The notes beneath the pieces were generated by a model. The model saw nothing but the letters and a program-made list of their open reading frames with translations. It had not been told where the DNA came from and did not search any database. DNA of 64,000 nucleotides. Source: Narthecium ossifragum (lineage: Eukaryota; Streptophyta; Magnoliopsida; Dioscoreales; Nartheciaceae). Positions 61,301 through 64,000 of the stretch are shown here, piece after piece; within the stretch, counting starts at the first letter, position 1, and the number at the start of each line of letters is the position of its first letter. The position numbers and the translations under genes are program-made. The stretch lies in assembly GCA_963920575.1 (NCBI GenBank), contig OY986969.1, forward strand, positions 14,090,615 to 14,154,614, in the 5' to 3' direction.

Positions 61301-62857
61301 ATAAGCTACCCCGGATAAAGAGTTAGGGAATAGTCTAAGTTTGACAAAATCATTCACGTCCCCACATTGCATGGAGAATTTCCCTATGTGTTCAATGGTC
61401 GATATTTCATCTACTCCAGAGAACATGGTAAACTCTGGAACTTTATAGTTCCTAGGAAGTGGGTGCATTTGATCAACCCAATCAGGATAAGGTTTCCTAT
61501 AAATTGGACGAGTAGCTGGTCGTCCTAAACCTATTTGCTCCTGTAGAATCTCAGCAACTTGTTCACGTAGAGCATCGGCCTGATTGTAAAGAGGGTTGTT
61601 GTACACTTGGTCATACTGCTCGTTTGGTGGTCGAGCATAATACATAGGTGCCTCAGCTGGTCGATAATTATTCTGATAAGGGATATCACCCATATGCTGA
61701 CCATCAGCCATTCTTTGATTATAAAAATTATTCCCTACTGGCCGATTAACTTGACCACCTAGTTGTCCATAGTTATTCTGTGGAAACCCTTGGCCTTGAG
61801 CATCCAAGTTATTATTTTGGCCGATATTTTGGCCATTGTTTTGGAAAACAAGGTTTTGGCCATTGTTGGGGTACACAAAGTTCTGGTCATTGTTTGGGTA
61901 AACAATGTTTTGGCCATTGTTTAGGTAAACAAGGTTCTGGCCATTATTTGGGTAAACAAGGTTTTGTCCATTAGGATGAATGTTTTGAGGAATGTTCTGG
62001 GGAATATTTTGAGGAATGTTATCACCCATAACTAAAGGCATTCCACCTATTGGTATACCCTGACCTATAGGCACTCCATTATTTGGCGTTCCTTGTGCCG
62101 GAGGAACCACACCGCCTTGCATCCCTTGAAGAGGAAGGACACCATTGTTCGGTATTCCTCTAGGAGTTAACATCTCATTATTATGAGGTATTTGCGTTGG
62201 CGATGGAAACAACCAAGATGTCTGACCGATTAAGTTTGGTCTTTGATTGTTGTCATTGTTCATCGATGCCCGATGATGGGTTGTACTAGTTTGGCCAACT
62301 TGGCTCTTTTGGCCGATACAGTTTTGGCTATGCATTGGATTTTGTAAAATAACAAAACCGTTATTACCACCAGGTCCCATGACCGTGTTGGGCGGAAATG
62401 GTCGATTGTTTTGGGTGGTGTTTTGGCCGATAGGGATTGCTGACATAGTAGGCCTAGCAACATTTGATCCAGGGTTTGCTTGGGACAAAGTTGTGTTTAT
62501 AAAATTTTGCATAGTATCGATAAAAGGCCTTAGAGCAGTGGCGATATGGCTAGACATCTGCTGATTGTTAGCATGTAAAGCTTCATCGACCATATTTTGG
62601 GCTGTATTTGACGTTATGTTTCCTGGATCTAGGCCAACTCTGGCCGATGAGTTCCCTCGCTCTACAGAGCGATAAACCACCCTATCTCGATATTCTATGT
62701 GTGGTGGGGGAACAGGTGGAGGAATATGTGGTTGGTCGAGAGGTGGAAAAATAACAGGCTCTTCCTCGATCATAATTGGACTTTGTTGGCCATCGCCGTG
62801 ATTGGCGGCGTTTCCACTACCACTATTAGTGTCCAAACCAGTCCTAGTGATGACCAT
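58367..62857 (-). pseudogene. Tat-A gag-protease with four TAG stops
   Basis: I chose ATG 62857 because it aligns with the Tat-B start and lies about 45 bases after the primer site; an in-frame ATG at 62959 is inside the LTR. It is about 1496 codons. The N-terminal half is Pro/Asn/Gln-rich with a tandem run of 'PNNGQNLV'-type repeats (about 61980-61800). The gag core is around 61500-60800 (KPYPDWVDQMHPLPRNYKV). The protease DTGAA begins at residue 1317. Four in-frame stops, all TAG: 61297-61295 (Trp in Tat-B), 59722-59720, 59377-59375 and 59170-59168. It ends in TGA 58369-58367, overlapping the next ATG. I see no CCHC zinc knuckle of the usual form. Confidence 0.9.
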
Positions 62858-62901
62858 CCCGTCTGTTCTAACTTGACCGACTTCAATAAAGACTTGACAC
62901 A

Positions 62902-62920
62902 GGTCCCACCGGGCGTGCCA
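62902..62920 (-). other. Primer-binding site of Tat-A
   Basis: Minus-strand TGGCACGCCCGGTGGGACC, five bases inside the 5' LTR end at 62926. Same spacing and near-identical sequence in Tat-B. Confidence 0.8.
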
Positions 62921-62925
62921 AAAAA

Positions 62926-64000
62926 TGTTAGAGAGGAAAACTAACCGTTGACCGGTCAAATAGTCAAAGTCAAAATCCTATTCCACACTTAAATATCAGA
63001 TGATTGCAGTTGAGTTCTGCTCTTTCGAATTAACGAACCAGAGATGTCAAGTAATATGGAAATCTAGATTAGACCTAATTAAATAATCTAATTATCAAGA
63101 TTAACTTAAATTAACCTAAGAAAAGCTTTAAATTGTCTAAGATTACGGAATTAAATAAAGCATAAAGATCAACCTAAATTACTGAATCCAGAAAATGCAT
63201 TTAAATCTATTAGACTAAATTAATCTAAGAATTAGTAACTTATTCTAATGGAAAAACAGTAAAGAAAGCTTAAAGAACAGAAAGTGTAAAAGAAAACTGA
63301 TAAAACCTAAATTAAACTTAAAATACTCCTATGATCATGAAGAAGCTAATTTAACTTAATTAAACTATGAAACAGAAATGGACAGAAAGCGGAAACGGAA
63401 AGAAAACCCATTAATCTAGAACTATAAAACAGAAACAAAAGGAAGAAGCGATTAAAACGATTACATTATCTAGATTATACTAAGAAAATAGTAAAAGAAA
63501 ACCATTAATCAAATTAAAAGCTTTATTAATCAACTTACATGTACATAAGAAACGAAAGCCATGCTTAAGAGCAGGTTACAAGTTGTCGAGGGGGGTTTAC
63601 AGTGGAGAAGAGAAGCTATTTATTCTAAGGAACTGAATAACTGCTCCCGCCTTGAGGGTTGATGGCGTGGAAGGAGGAGATCGTGTGCGAACTGCTCCAT
63701 AACAGCTTCTCCCACGTTCGTTTCTGGTTTGGAGAGTACACATGGTCGATGCTCGTTCGTTGCATACGTCACGATTACGCAGGCTTACTTATCGTTTGTT
63801 GTCCACGTCATACCTGCATGTGTTTTTTAATCATATTGGGCACACGTGTTAATTGCTTTTGGACGATGATATTGGGTAACATGTCCAATTGTGACTTTTG
63901 GGCGATTATCGTCCTTAGTCCTTAAATGATGGTGCCATATGGACGATATCGTCTATTTGGTTAATATTCTATCGTCCATTTGGTCGATAGATTCCATCGT
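62926..64000 (-). repeat. 5' LTR of Tat-A (cut by the window end)
   Basis: Matches 49502-50600 nearly base for base; it lacks a ~19-bp A-rich stretch present at about 49922-49940. About 190 bp are outside the window. Confidence 0.92.

Larger units (their letters stand above)
49502..64000 (-). mobile_element. Tat-A: Tat-lineage Ty3/gypsy retrotransposon with an antisense gene
   Basis: The 3' LTR is 49502-50765 and the 5' LTR starts at 62926 and leaves the window (predicted end about 64190). On the minus strand the order is 5' LTR, primer site, gag-protease, RT-RNase H-RNase H-integrase, an antisense gene on the plus strand, polypurine tract and 3' LTR. The second, archaeal-type RNase H is a Tat-lineage trait. 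The LTRs look about 95% or more identical by eye, with one ~19-bp indel, so insertion is recent. Eight in-frame stops in the retroviral-type frames make it non-autonomous. The 5 bases left of it are GCCTC; the partner is outside the window. Confidence 0.92.

Noticed and set aside
58367..62857. Four TAG stops suggesting amber readthrough or codon reassignment in Tat-A gag
   Set aside because: Tat-B has a sense codon at those sites I can align (Trp, Glu, Lys), and the host gene uses normal stops; simple decay explains it better.

Overview
This window is from a flowering-plant nuclear genome. The evidence is a spliced STICHEL-like gene, Tekay and Tat lineage Ty3/gypsy retrotransposons, a Helitron, a Mutator-type MITE, and pieces of AP2/ERF, LRR receptor kinase and L-cysteine desulfhydrase genes. 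I cannot narrow the lineage further. Most of the window is transposable elements inserted into one another. Only two protein-coding genes look intact: a host gene at 41.7-47.9 kb, and an antisense gene carried inside a retrotransposon at 51.1-54.8 kb.

1-3.16 kb: the end of an old LTR, then a decayed gag region, primer site and LTR piece of a minus-strand Ty3/gypsy element (family X). 3.16-32.3 kb: a Tat-lineage element on the plus strand (Tat-B) that has been hit many times. In order it carries a Mutator-type MITE (3705-4511), a nearly full-length Tekay chromovirus (4683-15459) that holds a solo LTR of its own (5640-6899), a family-X solo LTR (15583-17742), a Tekay-type solo LTR (19744-21884), a second copy of the 1.3-kb solo LTR (23065-24410), another solo LTR (26658-28241) and a Helitron (29169-31118). 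Each insertion has a matching target-site duplication, or the A/T junction expected of a Helitron. Removing those that lie in coding sequence rejoins the Tat-B reading frame.

32.4-41.3 kb: a possible hAT-type element holding a tandem repeat and a diverged solo LTR, then pseudogene fragments (AP2/ERF, RNase H-like, L-cysteine desulfhydrase, LRR receptor kinase) around a 1-kb minisatellite. 41.7-48.6 kb: a minus-strand STICHEL-like (DnaX-like AAA+) gene with seven coding exons by my reading and an intron in the 5' leader.

49.5-64 kb: a second Tat element (Tat-A) on the minus strand; its 5' LTR runs off the window. Its gag-protease and RT-RNase H-integrase frames carry eight in-frame stops. On the opposite strand, between the integrase and the 3' LTR, lies an uninterrupted five-exon gene for a predicted 1129-residue protein. 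It has a plant mobile domain (PMD), an acidic/basic repeat and a C-terminal coiled coil. A remnant of the same antisense gene is still visible in Tat-B, so it belongs to the family and is not a chance insertion. This is the most interesting system in the window.
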